From assembly GCF_946479975.1 (NCBI RefSeq), contig NZ_CAMLIX010000043.1, positions 1-25,157 of the forward strand: DNA of 25,157 bases, in the 5' to 3' direction. The notes beneath the pieces were generated by a model. It searched no databases and had not been told where the DNA came from. It saw only the letters and a list, made by a program, of their open reading frames with translations. This document shows, in pieces, positions 16,455 to 23,402 of the stretch (position 1 is its first letter; each line of letters starts with the position of its first letter). The stretch is from an uncultured Flavobacterium sp. Its GTDB lineage: Bacteria > Bacteroidota > Bacteroidia > Flavobacteriales > Flavobacteriaceae. Position numbers and translations under genes: made by a program.

Positions 16455-16488
16455 AAAAGCCCGTTTCGAAAGAGATGGGCTTTTTTTT
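16455..16488 (+). terminator. Rho-independent terminator after susD
   Basis: AAAAGCCC (16455-16462) pairs with GGGCTTTT (16477-16484) around a 14-base loop and is followed by further T residues to 16488. It lies 30 bp after the susD stop codon and marks the end of the sigma/FecR/SusCD unit. Confidence 0.85.
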
Positions 16489-16490
16489 AA

Positions 16491-16828
16491 GTTGCTGAGG
16501 TACTTAGATGCTAAGTTTCTAAGTTTTTATATTCTTTGTCCATAAATCAATTTACATTTTTAATCTGTAGATTCGCATAGCAATGTATTTAACGCAAAGT
16601 ATGAACGCAATTTATATTTTACGAAACGTTAGACGCACTGCTGTGCGTCTCTACGGAAAATCTTTGGCTATAATCAATTTTTGACATTTTTAATCTGTAG
16701 AGATGCACAGCAGTGCATCTTACGCAAAGTATGAACGCAATTTATTTTTTCAGAATTTGAGATAAAATATAATCCGAATCTACAGAAAAACTTAGAACCT
16801 TAGCATCTCAGAACCTTAGCACCTCAAA
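16491..16828. repeat. Nested intergenic repeat block with imperfect inverted ends
   Basis: The left end (about 16492-16528, TGAGGTACTTAGATGCTAAG and on) is inversely repeated at about 16785-16827 (CTTAGCATCTCAGAACC and on). Inside are two direct copies, 16555-16614 and 16685-16745, sharing CATTTTTAATCTGTAG and ACGCAAAGTATGAACGCAAT. Two perfect palindromes are also seen: AGACGCACTGCTGTGCGTCT (16631-16650) and AGATGCACAGCAGTGCATCT (16701-16720). There is no gene in this stretch. The remaining bases to 16955 are plain AT-rich leader. Confidence 0.8.
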
Positions 16829-16880
16829 AAAATATAATAATGAAGTAGTTAAATATAATTAAAATCTCAATGATTATAAG

Positions 16881-16888
16881 TAAATTTG
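16881..16888 (+). promoter_or_regulatory. Candidate -7 box upstream of the SpoIIAA-like gene
   Basis: TAAATTTG matches TAnnTTTG exactly and would give a leader of about 60 bases before the ATG at 16956. No clear -33 TTG is seen at the right distance, so support is modest. Confidence 0.35.
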
Positions 16889-16955
16889 AGTTAGTGTTTT
16901 GGTTTTAATTTGTTTACTATCAAAACATTATAAATAACTCAATACTATAAAAATC

Positions 16956-17324
16956 ATGATACATCAAATTGACACTACCGATAACATAGTTGCCTTTAGA
17001 GCCTTGGCAGAAGTAACAAAAGAAGATTTCTTAACAGCAGTTGTGCCAGCTGTAGAACATTTAGTAAATCAGACAAACGAGATTAATTTTCTATTGGTTT
17101 TAGATACAGATATTAAAAATTTTACAGCAGGGGCGTGGCTTCAAGATGCCTTACTCGGATTAAAACATCTAGGAAAATGGAATAGAGCTGCAATAGTTAC
17201 CGACACAGAGGAAATTATTTCTTTTACAAACGGATTCAGTTATATTGTTCCAGGTGAATTTAGAGGTTATAAAAAATTAGAATTCAATAAAGCCTTAAAT
17301 TGGGTTGAAGGAAATATATCTTAG
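16956..17324 (+). CDS. SpoIIAA-like (STAS-fold) protein
   Basis: The 122-residue cytoplasmic protein matches the SpoIIAA-like family (Pfam SpoIIAA-like, PF11964) in length and layout. It starts MIHQIDTTDNIVAFRALAEV, continues with a helix containing the FLTAVVPAVEHLV segment, then the strand NFLLVLDTDIKNFTAGAWLQ, then WNRAAIVTD and a C-terminal LNWVEG. Family members have a STAS-like fold and are found in many bacteria as single small proteins. Some are linked to membranes or stress, but a general function is not established. It is monocistronic here: a repeat block lies upstream, and a bidirectional terminator is shared with the convergent gene group downstream. Confidence 0.75.
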   Translation: MIHQIDTTDNIVAFRALAEVTKEDFLTAVVPAVEHLVNQTNEINFLLVLDTDIKNFTAGAWLQDALLGLKHLGKWNRAAIVTDTEEIISFTNGFSYIVPGEFRGYKKLEFNKALNWVEGNIS

Positions 17325-17338
17325 ATAAATTTCGAACA

Positions 17339-17377
17339 TAAAAAAAAGCATTCAAAATATTTTGAATGCTTTTTTTT
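17339..17377. terminator. Bidirectional rho-independent terminator
   Basis: AGCATTCAAAA (17347-17357) and TTTTGAATGCT (17360-17370) form an 11-bp stem. It is preceded by seven or more A residues and followed by seven T residues, so it works in both directions. It lies between the convergent SpoIIAA-like gene and the small membrane protein gene. Confidence 0.9.
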
Positions 17378-17398
17378 ATGAATTGACTAATAGAAAAA

Positions 17399-17674
17399 TT
17401 AGTGATTGTATTCGATACCACTTGTTGAATTAGCATCGATTTTTTCTTTTGCTTTCTCGTTGAATTTTTTATAACAAGCAGATGCCAGAATTGGCAAGGC
17501 AATACTTCCCACAACTGCACCAGCTTTTGGGTGCCCTGCTTTTTTCAAAACTGCCGAAGCTACTAGAGCTCCAACACCTGCAAAAACCATTTGTTTTACA
17601 GAAAGATTAAGTGATTTCTTTGACTCAGGAGTGATTCCGTGTAATAATGGGTCTATGAAATTTAAATTGTCCAT
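17399..17674 (-). CDS. Small hypothetical membrane protein (91 aa)
   Basis: I do not recognise a named family. The 91-residue protein has a polar N-terminus (DNLNFIDPLLHGITPESKKS), then two short hydrophobic stretches rich in Ala, Gly and Val: MVFAGVGALVASAVL (about 29-43) and AVVGSIALPILASACY (about 53-68). These are joined by a KKAGHPKAG turn, and a lysine-rich tail follows. This suggests a two-pass membrane hairpin. It is the last gene of a minus-strand group of three (36 bp after the gene before it) and ends at the shared terminator. Confidence 0.65.
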   Translation of the reverse strand: MDNLNFIDPLLHGITPESKKSLNLSVKQMVFAGVGALVASAVLKKAGHPKAGAVVGSIALPILASACYKKFNEKAKEKIDANSTSGIEYNH

Positions 17675-17710
17675 AATAGTAATTTATTTATAAGTTGTAT
17701 TTATTAATTT

Positions 17711-18109
17711 TTATTGTCGTTCTATATCTTTTTCACTCTCGATTTTTTCGATTACGACCTTTTCTTTTTTTATGGCCTGACGCAGTAATGCAAAAAGGCT
17801 CATGTAAACATTTGCTACAAATACTAGAGAAAACCCTGCCAAAATAAAGCCTCTCCAGTCATTTAACAAAAGTTTATAATCACAAAGAATTAAAAAGGCA
17901 ATTGTGACATAATGGCTAAAGCAATATTCACACGTAAGCAGATAGAAAAATTTTCGTGACAATAAAAACCTGTCATTTTTAGAACGTTTGACACACCATT
18001 CGTGAGGTTCTCTAAAAATTTCTTCATGTGTTACTGTCCAGCTGATGCACGCAATGGGCACAGCTAAAACAAAAAGCCATATAATTTGTGTTGTAATTTC
18101 CATATTCAA
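17711..18109 (-). CDS. Hypothetical membrane protein with a CxxC motif (132 aa)
   Basis: This is an unrecognised protein. Three hydrophobic segments are visible: IIWLFVLAVPIACISW (about 9-24), HYVTIAFLILCDYKLLL (about 66-82) and GFILAGFSLVFVANVYMSLF (about 87-106). Between the first two lies a charged loop (EEIFREPHEWCVKRSKNDRF) and the sequence LLTCEYCFSH, a CxxC pair just before the second segment. The layout is reminiscent of DUF1360-type proteins, which have a CPxC motif in the same place, but the match is loose. The C-terminus is highly charged and likely cytoplasmic. It starts 15 bp after the acidic protein gene, so the two are probably co-transcribed. Confidence 0.65.
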   Translation of the reverse strand: MNMEITTQIIWLFVLAVPIACISWTVTHEEIFREPHEWCVKRSKNDRFLLSRKFFYLLTCEYCFSHYVTIAFLILCDYKLLLNDWRGFILAGFSLVFVANVYMSLFALLRQAIKKEKVVIEKIESEKDIERQ

Positions 18110-18124
18110 TTACAGAGAATTAAT

Positions 18125-18613
18125 TTACTCTCTAGGATGCGTATCAGGATAATGTTCGGCATCAAAATCATCTAATTCTTCTTCATCATCTAAATCCGAA
18201 TCTCTTTCGCTATCATTTTCTGCGTCTAAGCCAGGATCATATTCATCGTTTAGATCGCTTTCAGTATCGTCATTTGTAATAGCATCATCTTCATTTATAA
18301 TTCTTTCCTCATTCGGAATATTTTCAGCTTTTACATTAGAATTGTTTTCAAAATCTTGCTCTGGATGAGATAAATCTTCTACAAATTCTTCTTGATATTG
18401 ATAAGGATCTTCGTCTCTTGCATAATTGTCATTATCTACAAGAGTATTTTGTTCGTTATAATCTGGATCGCTTTCACCAAATTCTCTTTCATCATTTTTC
18501 TTAAGTTCTTGTTTATATTCATCTTCAACAGAATATGTACCATCAACAAGAGTATTTTGATCTACATGATCTGGATCAAATTGTCCATAATCATAGTCGT
18601 GTCGCTTTTCCAT
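18125..18613 (-). CDS. Very acidic, probably disordered protein with an internal duplication (162 aa)
   Basis: This is an unrecognised protein. Asp and Glu make up a very large part of the 162 residues, and the last 60 residues are almost a run of D, E, N and S. There is no signal peptide or hydrophobic segment, so it should be cytoplasmic and intrinsically disordered. A 13-residue motif occurs twice: FDPDHVDQNTLVD (12-24) and SDPDYNEQNTLVD (48-60). It is followed each time by a similar acidic and tyrosine-containing stretch. It is the first gene of a three-gene minus-strand group with two membrane proteins. Possible roles are cation or protein binding, or a stress or desiccation role; none is shown. 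Confidence 0.65.
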   Translation of the reverse strand: MEKRHDYDYGQFDPDHVDQNTLVDGTYSVEDEYKQELKKNDEREFGESDPDYNEQNTLVDNDNYARDEDPYQYQEEFVEDLSHPEQDFENNSNVKAENIPNEERIINEDDAITNDDTESDLNDEYDPGLDAENDSERDSDLDDEEELDDFDAEHYPDTHPRE

Positions 18614-18913
18614 AATAATGCTTTTTAAGTTTGTATTTTTACAAATTTAGCTCCATGACACTACTTTTTTCTTATAAAAATAATAAATATAGTTGTATAA
18701 TTAACAGTTACTTATACTATATTGGCTTTATTAATTAAATTATTTCAGCCAATTAATCATTTTACAAATGACGGTTGCTGCAATGATTTTGTAAATTTAA
18801 TTTAAATCCTAAAAGAATTATATCCTTCCTTAACAGGATTAAATCTTGTAAGGGTAATTTGTAATTAAATATTTAAATTAATTTGTAAAAGTTTAATTTA
18901 AATAAATAGAATT
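18614..18913. promoter_or_regulatory. Divergent AT-rich intergenic region with two stem-loops
   Basis: On the minus strand, TAAATTTG (18649-18642) is an exact -7 box that would give a leader of about 20 bases before the acidic protein gene. No good -33 TTG accompanies it. Two inverted repeats follow: ATTGGCT / AGCCAAT (18721-18727 and 18747-18753), and TTTACAAA / TTTGTAAA (18761-18768 and 18788-18795) with TTGCTGCAA in its loop. These could be regulator sites or hairpins. No gene is seen here. Confidence 0.35.
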
Positions 18914-19258
18914 ATGGCGTACTCCATAAAAAAGCATGAAGTTATTAAATATCAGCCAGAAGAATTAGAGAACTTTTATTTATATATTTTTGAATGGATT
19001 GACAATTTACACTTTGCACTTGACCCTCACATCTTTTTAGATAATGCTGATGATTATATAAAAAAAGCGGAAAAACTATTTAAGAAAGCGCAATGGAAGG
19101 GAGATGGAACTATACAACTTATATGGATTCCGCCATTTATGTTTTGTGATTTAGGATTTGGCTCAATGGCACAGGGCTTTGTCGTATGGCATGTAAAACA
19201 AGTAGAAGATGGTATTTCATTTATACTTTCACCAGAAAGACTTCAATTTCTAGATTAA
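18914..19258 (+). CDS. Hypothetical protein (114 aa), possibly immunity-like
   Basis: I do not recognise a family. The 114-residue protein has no signal peptide or membrane segment. It begins with a charged, aromatic region (YQPEELENFYLYIFEWIDNL). A helix with DNADDYIKKAEKLFKKAQWK follows, then a hydrophobic central strand region (TIQLIWIPPFMF), and it ends GISFILSPERLQFLD. It is small, AT-rich and soluble, and sits directly before a YfbM-type gene. That is the look of orphan immunity-type genes in Bacteroidota, but this is only a contextual guess. The downstream gene starts 68 bp later on the same strand and may be co-transcribed. The start codon ATG follows a very AT-rich leader. Confidence 0.6.
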   Translation: MAYSIKKHEVIKYQPEELENFYLYIFEWIDNLHFALDPHIFLDNADDYIKKAEKLFKKAQWKGDGTIQLIWIPPFMFCDLGFGSMAQGFVVWHVKQVEDGISFILSPERLQFLD

Positions 19259-19326
19259 AAGAAATATTGACTATAATATTATGACAGAAAAAATTACTTT
19301 AGAATAGAATATAAAAAAAACAGTAT

Positions 19327-19833
19327 ATGGGAATGATTGCAGAATATCTAATGGTAGATAAAGAGGTTTTAAATAAGTTAACGACTCTTGATAATGAAGA
19401 TTTAACAAATGAAATATTTGAGATTGAAGAAAGTCAAAAATTTTCTTTTTTTGATATTGATAAAATTTGGGATGCCTTGCATTGTTTTTTAACTGGTGTT
19501 TCGGCATCACTGCCTATTGAACATAATAAACTAAGCGAAGCCATTGTTGGTGTTCATAATTTTAGTGAAGATGAAGATGCTGATTTTATCTCGTATATAA
19601 ACAATGCAGAACTTGAAGGGATAATTAAAGCTATAGAAAAGATTGATTTCGAAAGTATTTCTGCCAAGTTTGATCCTTTGATTTTAAAAAAGAACAGAAT
19701 ATATCCAAATGGCATTTGGGATGATAATAAACAGTCATTGCTCGAAGAATTTAGAAATGCATTATATGAAATTTTGAATTTTTATAAAGAAGCTTTAAAG
19801 ACTAATCATAATGTAATTATCAGTATTCTTTAA
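19327..19833 (+). CDS. YfbM-family (DUF1877) protein
   Basis: The 168-residue cytoplasmic protein matches the YfbM/DUF1877 family. It starts MGMIAEYLMVD, has the central DIDKIWDALHCFLTG (compare DIDKRWDFLHFGLTG in E. coli YfbM), then LSEAIVGVHNF, a middle acidic stretch and IYPNGIW near the C-terminal helices. Length agrees with the family. The biochemical function of YfbM proteins is not established. It follows the 114-residue protein by 68 bp and is closed by a strong terminator at 19846. Small YfbM-like genes next to other lineage-specific genes are common in variable regions, so horizontal acquisition is possible. Confidence 0.85.
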   Translation: MGMIAEYLMVDKEVLNKLTTLDNEDLTNEIFEIEESQKFSFFDIDKIWDALHCFLTGVSASLPIEHNKLSEAIVGVHNFSEDEDADFISYINNAELEGIIKAIEKIDFESISAKFDPLILKKNRIYPNGIWDDNKQSLLEEFRNALYEILNFYKEALKTNHNVIISIL

Positions 19834-19845
19834 GATTATGTAAAG

Positions 19846-19890
19846 AACAACAAGCTGTTAAGTTTTAAATCTTAACAGCTTGTTGTTTTT
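19846..19890. terminator. Terminator with a 17-bp stem
   Basis: AACAACAAGCTGTTAAG (19846-19862) and its exact reverse complement (19871-19887) surround an 8-base loop, followed by a T run to 19891. It lies between the convergent YfbM-type gene and the DsbA-type gene and probably serves the plus strand. Confidence 0.85.
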
Positions 19891-19902
19891 ATTTCGGCTG
19901 AA

Positions 19903-20889
19903 TTATTTTTTAAGATAAAGTGAACCATTCTTAATTGTCTTTTTATCTAATTTTCGTTCTTTGTATAATTTCTCCAAAATATCTTTTGCTTGAGCATCTG
20001 AAATATCCAAAATTACAGCATATTCTTTTGGTGCCAATGTTGGAAAAATTTCAAAAAGCGCTAACGGATTTTCACTTGAAAACTTTTTCTTTTTAGCATC
20101 AGAAAATAGTACTAGTAGAGCGTTTTCATAAGAAGCATAGGGTTTCGAACCATAAACAGTTAATTGATTGTTGTTTCCGTCAGAGAAAAACAAAGTTGGA
20201 AATCCTCTAACACCAAGTGATTTCGCGAGATTTAAATCTACTTCAAAAAGTTTTTTGGCATTACCCTCATAATCTGCTTTTAATTTTTCTACATCTAAGC
20301 CTGCAAGTTTTGCTGCTTCGGCTATATTTTCCCATTTGGTAATATTCTTTTTATCCAGATACAAAGCTTCTCTTAGAATTCGCATAAATTTAACTGCTCT
20401 TTCTGCACTCTGAACCTGAGCGGCTTTCATAGCAATACAAGACGGATAAGACGAATCTAACGGATCTTCAAGCCAAACATCGCCGTCAATTGGCATTTCG
20501 TAATACAAACTCGCTTCATCCCAATGATGCGCCACATCTGATGGTTTACTGATGCCTCCACTGTTATAACTCCAATTTGGAAGTAAGCCGCCCATGCGAT
20601 AATCAATTTCAAAATAATCTCCGTATTCTACTTTTAATTTTCGAAGCTGAGGTTCAATTCCCCAGCAGGATGAACAGATTGGATCAGTATAATAAATAAT
20701 TTTGATAGGCTTATTTTCCGTTTTAATTGAAACAGTTTCATTGGTTTTGTCGCCAATTGGCATTTCGCACATTCCTGTTTCAGGATCGCATAATAACGGA
20801 TTTGTTTTGTTTTCGTTCATTTTAGAATTAGTTTGTGATTGACAGCTCGAACTGAAAATCAATATTAATAACAAGGGCAGTATTTTCAT
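19903..20889 (-). CDS. DsbA-family thioredoxin-fold lipoprotein
   Basis: The 328-residue protein has a lipoprotein signal (LLLILIFSSSC, lipidated C16) and a DsbA/FrnE-like thioredoxin domain. The active site is DPICSSCWG (C72, C75), preceded by the strand IKIIYYT. The helical insert contains YRMGGLLPNW and SYPSCIAMKAAQ. The cis-proline loop is GVRGFPTLFF, and a short helical domain ends the protein. This order is that of the SpxH/FrnE-like branch, which differs from classical DsbA by its GGLLPNW-type segment. Probable role: thiol-disulfide exchange at the cell envelope. An extra cysteine pair (C34 and C41, LLCDPETGMCEMP) lies between lipid anchor and domain. It is the only gene in its unit, with a terminator on one side and about 210 bp of AT-rich DNA upstream. 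Confidence 0.82.
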   Translation of the reverse strand: MKILPLLLILIFSSSCQSQTNSKMNENKTNPLLCDPETGMCEMPIGDKTNETVSIKTENKPIKIIYYTDPICSSCWGIEPQLRKLKVEYGDYFEIDYRMGGLLPNWSYNSGGISKPSDVAHHWDEASLYYEMPIDGDVWLEDPLDSSYPSCIAMKAAQVQSAERAVKFMRILREALYLDKKNITKWENIAEAAKLAGLDVEKLKADYEGNAKKLFEVDLNLAKSLGVRGFPTLFFSDGNNNQLTVYGSKPYASYENALLVLFSDAKKKKFSSENPLALFEIFPTLAPKEYAVILDISDAQAKDILEKLYKERKLDKKTIKNGSLYLKK

Positions 20890-20996
20890 TTTACAAAGGT
20901 CATCCGAATTTTGTCATCAGTCAATTAGTCAAAAAAAAGTGACTAGGAAATAAAAATAGAATTAGATAAAAAGTAATTTTAATCTTACTTTTTATC

Positions 20997-21004
20997 TATT
21001 TTTG
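20997..21004 (+). promoter_or_regulatory. Candidate -7 box for the 452-aa protein gene
   Basis: TATTTTTG matches TAnnTTTG and lies about 97 bases before the ATG at 21101. A -33 TTG at the expected distance is not seen, so this is tentative. Confidence 0.3.
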
Positions 21005-21100
21005 AAGTTGAATTTAAACAAGGATTTTTTTGTTCCTAAAATGGAATATTTCAGTAAAATGCAAACATAGATAGTAAGTTGAATTATAATATAAATTAAA

Positions 21101-22459
21101 ATGAGAGAGTTAGATTACTTAGTAGAAATTGAAGGCAACGAAGCACTTTTAGAAAAATTTATCAATGCAATCGATAATAATACAGTTAAATTAAATAAAG
21201 ATGCTCTACAAATCTACATATTAGATTCGGGTGAGAGATTTTTAAATAATTCTGTAGTTGAATACTTTTTTCAAACAAGACCATTTTCAAAAGAGCATTA
21301 CGTTGATTTTTTTGAAAGATTGAGAAAGTTAAGCGGTTTTAATGCAATTAACTATCGTATAACAAAGTGGATCGAAGAGCGTATAACCAAAAAAATTTAT
21401 GCGGTAGAGCTCGATGATTGGAATATTATTAAGAGTAAAAAGATAAAGCAAGAAATTACAATATCTGAAGAAGAAAAAGAGATTCTTTCATTTATATGTT
21501 ATATTGCCGTTTGTCATATAAAATACGGTCCAAGTTATGCCAAAGTTACTGCCAATGAGTATTTTGATATTGTAACAGAATTAGGTTCAGATGAAGTAGC
21601 AAAATTGAAAAAAGATGGAACTGGTAAACTCGCAAAAGAAATTATCGAATACAAAGACGATGATCTAATTGCCAAAGCTAATGATGTTTTTGCTACCATC
21701 AAGATAAAATTGATACGTGATAATGAAGAAAGTTATGGTAAAGCCTTAACTTTTATTAATAAACTGTTTCAGACAGATTTTCCAAAAAGTTTTGAAATTA
21801 GTTTTTCTTCCAAAGAAAAAGAGCTACTTCCAATAAAAGGACTTCCAAAATGTGGACAAAATTACCTTTTTGCAGGAGCGGTAAAATATCCAAATCTTCA
21901 TAAAAGCATTTTAGAATACATTCATCTAACTAAAAAAGAATATGAATGGTACACTAATCTTGATGCCGAAGAATGCGCCATGCCATCGACTTTTGCTGTT
22001 TTAGCATTGGGACTACAAGACGAAAAATATTTTGATGTTTTAATTGATTATTATCAAACCGTTGATGATGAGCATCAATCTATTCAGCAAAAATTTACAG
22101 TTCCGTTTTTAGAAAAATTTGGTTTGAATGAGAAAACGATTAAAGTATATATTAATGCCATTTTATCTATGCAGGAACATCCGCATAGCAAAGTGTTTTT
22201 ATCTTATTTTGCAAATGAAAAAGGTTTGAAATTACTTTTAGAAAGTAAAGAAAATTTTGCGAAGTATTATTTTACAGAAGAGGATATAGAAAGTTTCTCA
22301 CAGGAAAAAAATGGAGTTCAGGAAATGGCAGACTTCTGCTGGGAGGATATTATGCACACCACTTTTGGGGAAATTGCAGGTTTCTCTAAAATCAAAAAGA
22401 CACTTTCTGAGGAAGAAAAAGTATTATTTGAGAAATTATTAATCAATGAAGAAAATTGA
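21101..22459 (+). CDS. Hypothetical protein (452 aa), possibly DUF6138-like
   Basis: I do not recognise a firm family; the general look recalls DUF6138 proteins, which have no known function. The protein is soluble, charged and mostly helical by composition, without signal peptide or membrane segment. Notable segments are EEEKEILSFICYIAVCHIKYGPSYAKVTANEYF (residues 130-160, partly quoted as SFICYIAVCHIKYGPSY), PKCGQNYLFAGAVKYPNLHKS in the middle (here GQNYLFAGAVKYP), AMPSTFAVLALGLQDEKYF, and FCWEDIMHTTFGEIAGFSK near the C-terminus. It is flanked by 211 bp of AT-rich DNA upstream and the REP hairpin array immediately downstream (30 bp). It stands alone on the plus strand. Base composition is like the neighbours at 18914-19833. 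Confidence 0.7.
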   Translation: MRELDYLVEIEGNEALLEKFINAIDNNTVKLNKDALQIYILDSGERFLNNSVVEYFFQTRPFSKEHYVDFFERLRKLSGFNAINYRITKWIEERITKKIYAVELDDWNIIKSKKIKQEITISEEEKEILSFICYIAVCHIKYGPSYAKVTANEYFDIVTELGSDEVAKLKKDGTGKLAKEIIEYKDDDLIAKANDVFATIKIKLIRDNEESYGKALTFINKLFQTDFPKSFEISFSSKEKELLPIKGLPKCGQNYLFAGAVKYPNLHKSILEYIHLTKKEYEWYTNLDAEECAMPSTFAVLALGLQDEKYFDVLIDYYQTVDDEHQSIQQKFTVPFLEKFGLNEKTIKVYINAILSMQEHPHSKVFLSYFANEKGLKLLLESKENFAKYYFTEEDIESFSQEKNGVQEMADFCWEDIMHTTFGEIAGFSKIKKTLSEEEKVLFEKLLINEEN

Positions 22460-22489
22460 TATTTAAACTGAAAAAGATTTAGTTAAAAA

Positions 22490-22921
22490 TGTTCCATTAG
22501 GAACATCTCGTCGGTAGAAAAAAAACGGTTATTGATTTTCGTTCCGTAGGAACGTTTGATTAGTAGAATAATTATCAGGTTTATTAAAAATGTTCCATTA
22601 GGAACATCTCGTCGGTAGAAAAAAAATGGTTATTGATTTTTCGTTCCGTAGGAACGTTTGATTAGTAGAATAATTATCGGGTTTGTTAAAAATGTTCCGT
22701 TAGGAACATCTCGTCGGTAGAAAAAAAATGGTTGTTGATTTTTCGTTCCGTAGGAACGTTTGATCGGTAGAATAGTAATCAGATTTTAAAAATGTTCCGT
22801 TAGGAACATCTCGTCGGTAGAAAAAAAAGGTCATTGATTTTTCGTTCCGTAGGAAGGTTTGATTGGTAGAATAATTATCAGGTTTAGTTAAAATGTTCCG
22901 TTAGGAACATCTCGTCGGTAG
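22490..22921 (+). repeat. Upstream REP-like hairpin array (4.5 units of about 101 bp)
   Basis: Two hairpins alternate. Type A is TGTTCC-(A/G)TTA-GGAACA, starting at 22490, 22591, 22693, 22793 and 22894. Type B is CGTTCC-GTA-GGAACG, starting at 22540, 22642, 22744 and 22843 (the last with one stem change). Each stem is followed after 8-9 bases by GTAG, most often GGTAG. Unit spacing is 100-102 bp, and the units are almost identical. On the minus strand each hairpin is thus preceded by CTAC plus a short linker (CGACGAGA for A). The last half unit ends 19 bases before the transposase start codon, so the array is probably in its leader or promoter region. Confidence 0.9.
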
Positions 22922-22940
22922 CAAAAAAAAAATAATTACA

Positions 22941-23402
22941 ATGGCAAACACATATACGCAATTACATATACAATTTGTTTTTGCAGTAAAGTATAGAAAA
23001 TCATTAATTTCAAAAGAATGGAAAGATAGATTGCATCAATATATTACGGGAATTATTCAATCTAACCAGCATAAAATGTTGAGCATAAACAGCATGCCAG
23101 ATCATATCCATATTTTTATTGGAATGCGTCCAAATCAATCTATATCTTCTTTGATACAAAATGTAAAAACAGAATCTAGCAAATGGATTAAGGAAGAGAA
23201 ATTATGTCCAAACTTTGCATGGCAAGAGGGTTATGGCGCTTTTTCATACTCAAGAAGTCACATGCCAAATGTGATTCGGTATATAGAAAATCAGGAAGAA
23301 CATCATAAAAAGAAAACTTTTCTGGAAGAGTATGAAGATATGCTGAAAGCATTTGAAATTGAATATGATTTAAAGTATGTTTTTACAAATCCTATAGATT
23401 AA
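22941..23402 (+). CDS. REP-associated tyrosine (Y1/HUH) transposase, IS200-like
   Basis: The 153-residue protein has the IS200/Y1 transposase fold. HIQFVFAVKYRK forms the first strand. MPDHIHIFIGM carries the HUH pair (H55, H57). KTESSKWIKEE is a conserved helix, followed by FAWQEGYGAFSYSRS. VIRYIENQEEHH carries the likely nucleophile Y114. HUH enzymes of this type cut single-stranded DNA at the foot of a hairpin through a 5'-phosphotyrosine link. RAYT members act on REP hairpins, and here hairpin arrays flank the gene on both sides. There is no partner gene (no TnpB). The ATG at 22941 follows an A-rich run after the last upstream repeat. The last six residues (FTNPID) and the stop codon lie inside a copy of the downstream repeat. 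The frame appears intact and all catalytic residues are present. Confidence 0.9.
   Translation: MANTYTQLHIQFVFAVKYRKSLISKEWKDRLHQYITGIIQSNQHKMLSINSMPDHIHIFIGMRPNQSISSLIQNVKTESSKWIKEEKLCPNFAWQEGYGAFSYSRSHMPNVIRYIENQEEHHKKKTFLEEYEDMLKAFEIEYDLKYVFTNPID

Noticed and set aside
18392..18628. Open frame on the plus strand rich in Ile and Phe, resembling a membrane protein
   Set aside because: It is antisense to the Asp/Glu-rich protein. GAT/GAA-rich codons read backwards give Ile, Phe and Ser, so the hydrophobic look is an artefact.
22490..22921. Regularly spaced repeats suggesting a CRISPR array
   Set aside because: The whole unit of about 101 bp is repeated, with no unique spacers, and it carries two hairpins per unit. 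No cas genes are nearby and a RAYT gene is adjacent.
22941..23402. IS200/IS605 insertion sequence with a TnpB or IscB partner
   Set aside because: No RuvC-type nuclease gene or omega-RNA-like region is adjacent; both flanks are hairpin arrays, which fits a RAYT rather than an IS605 element.
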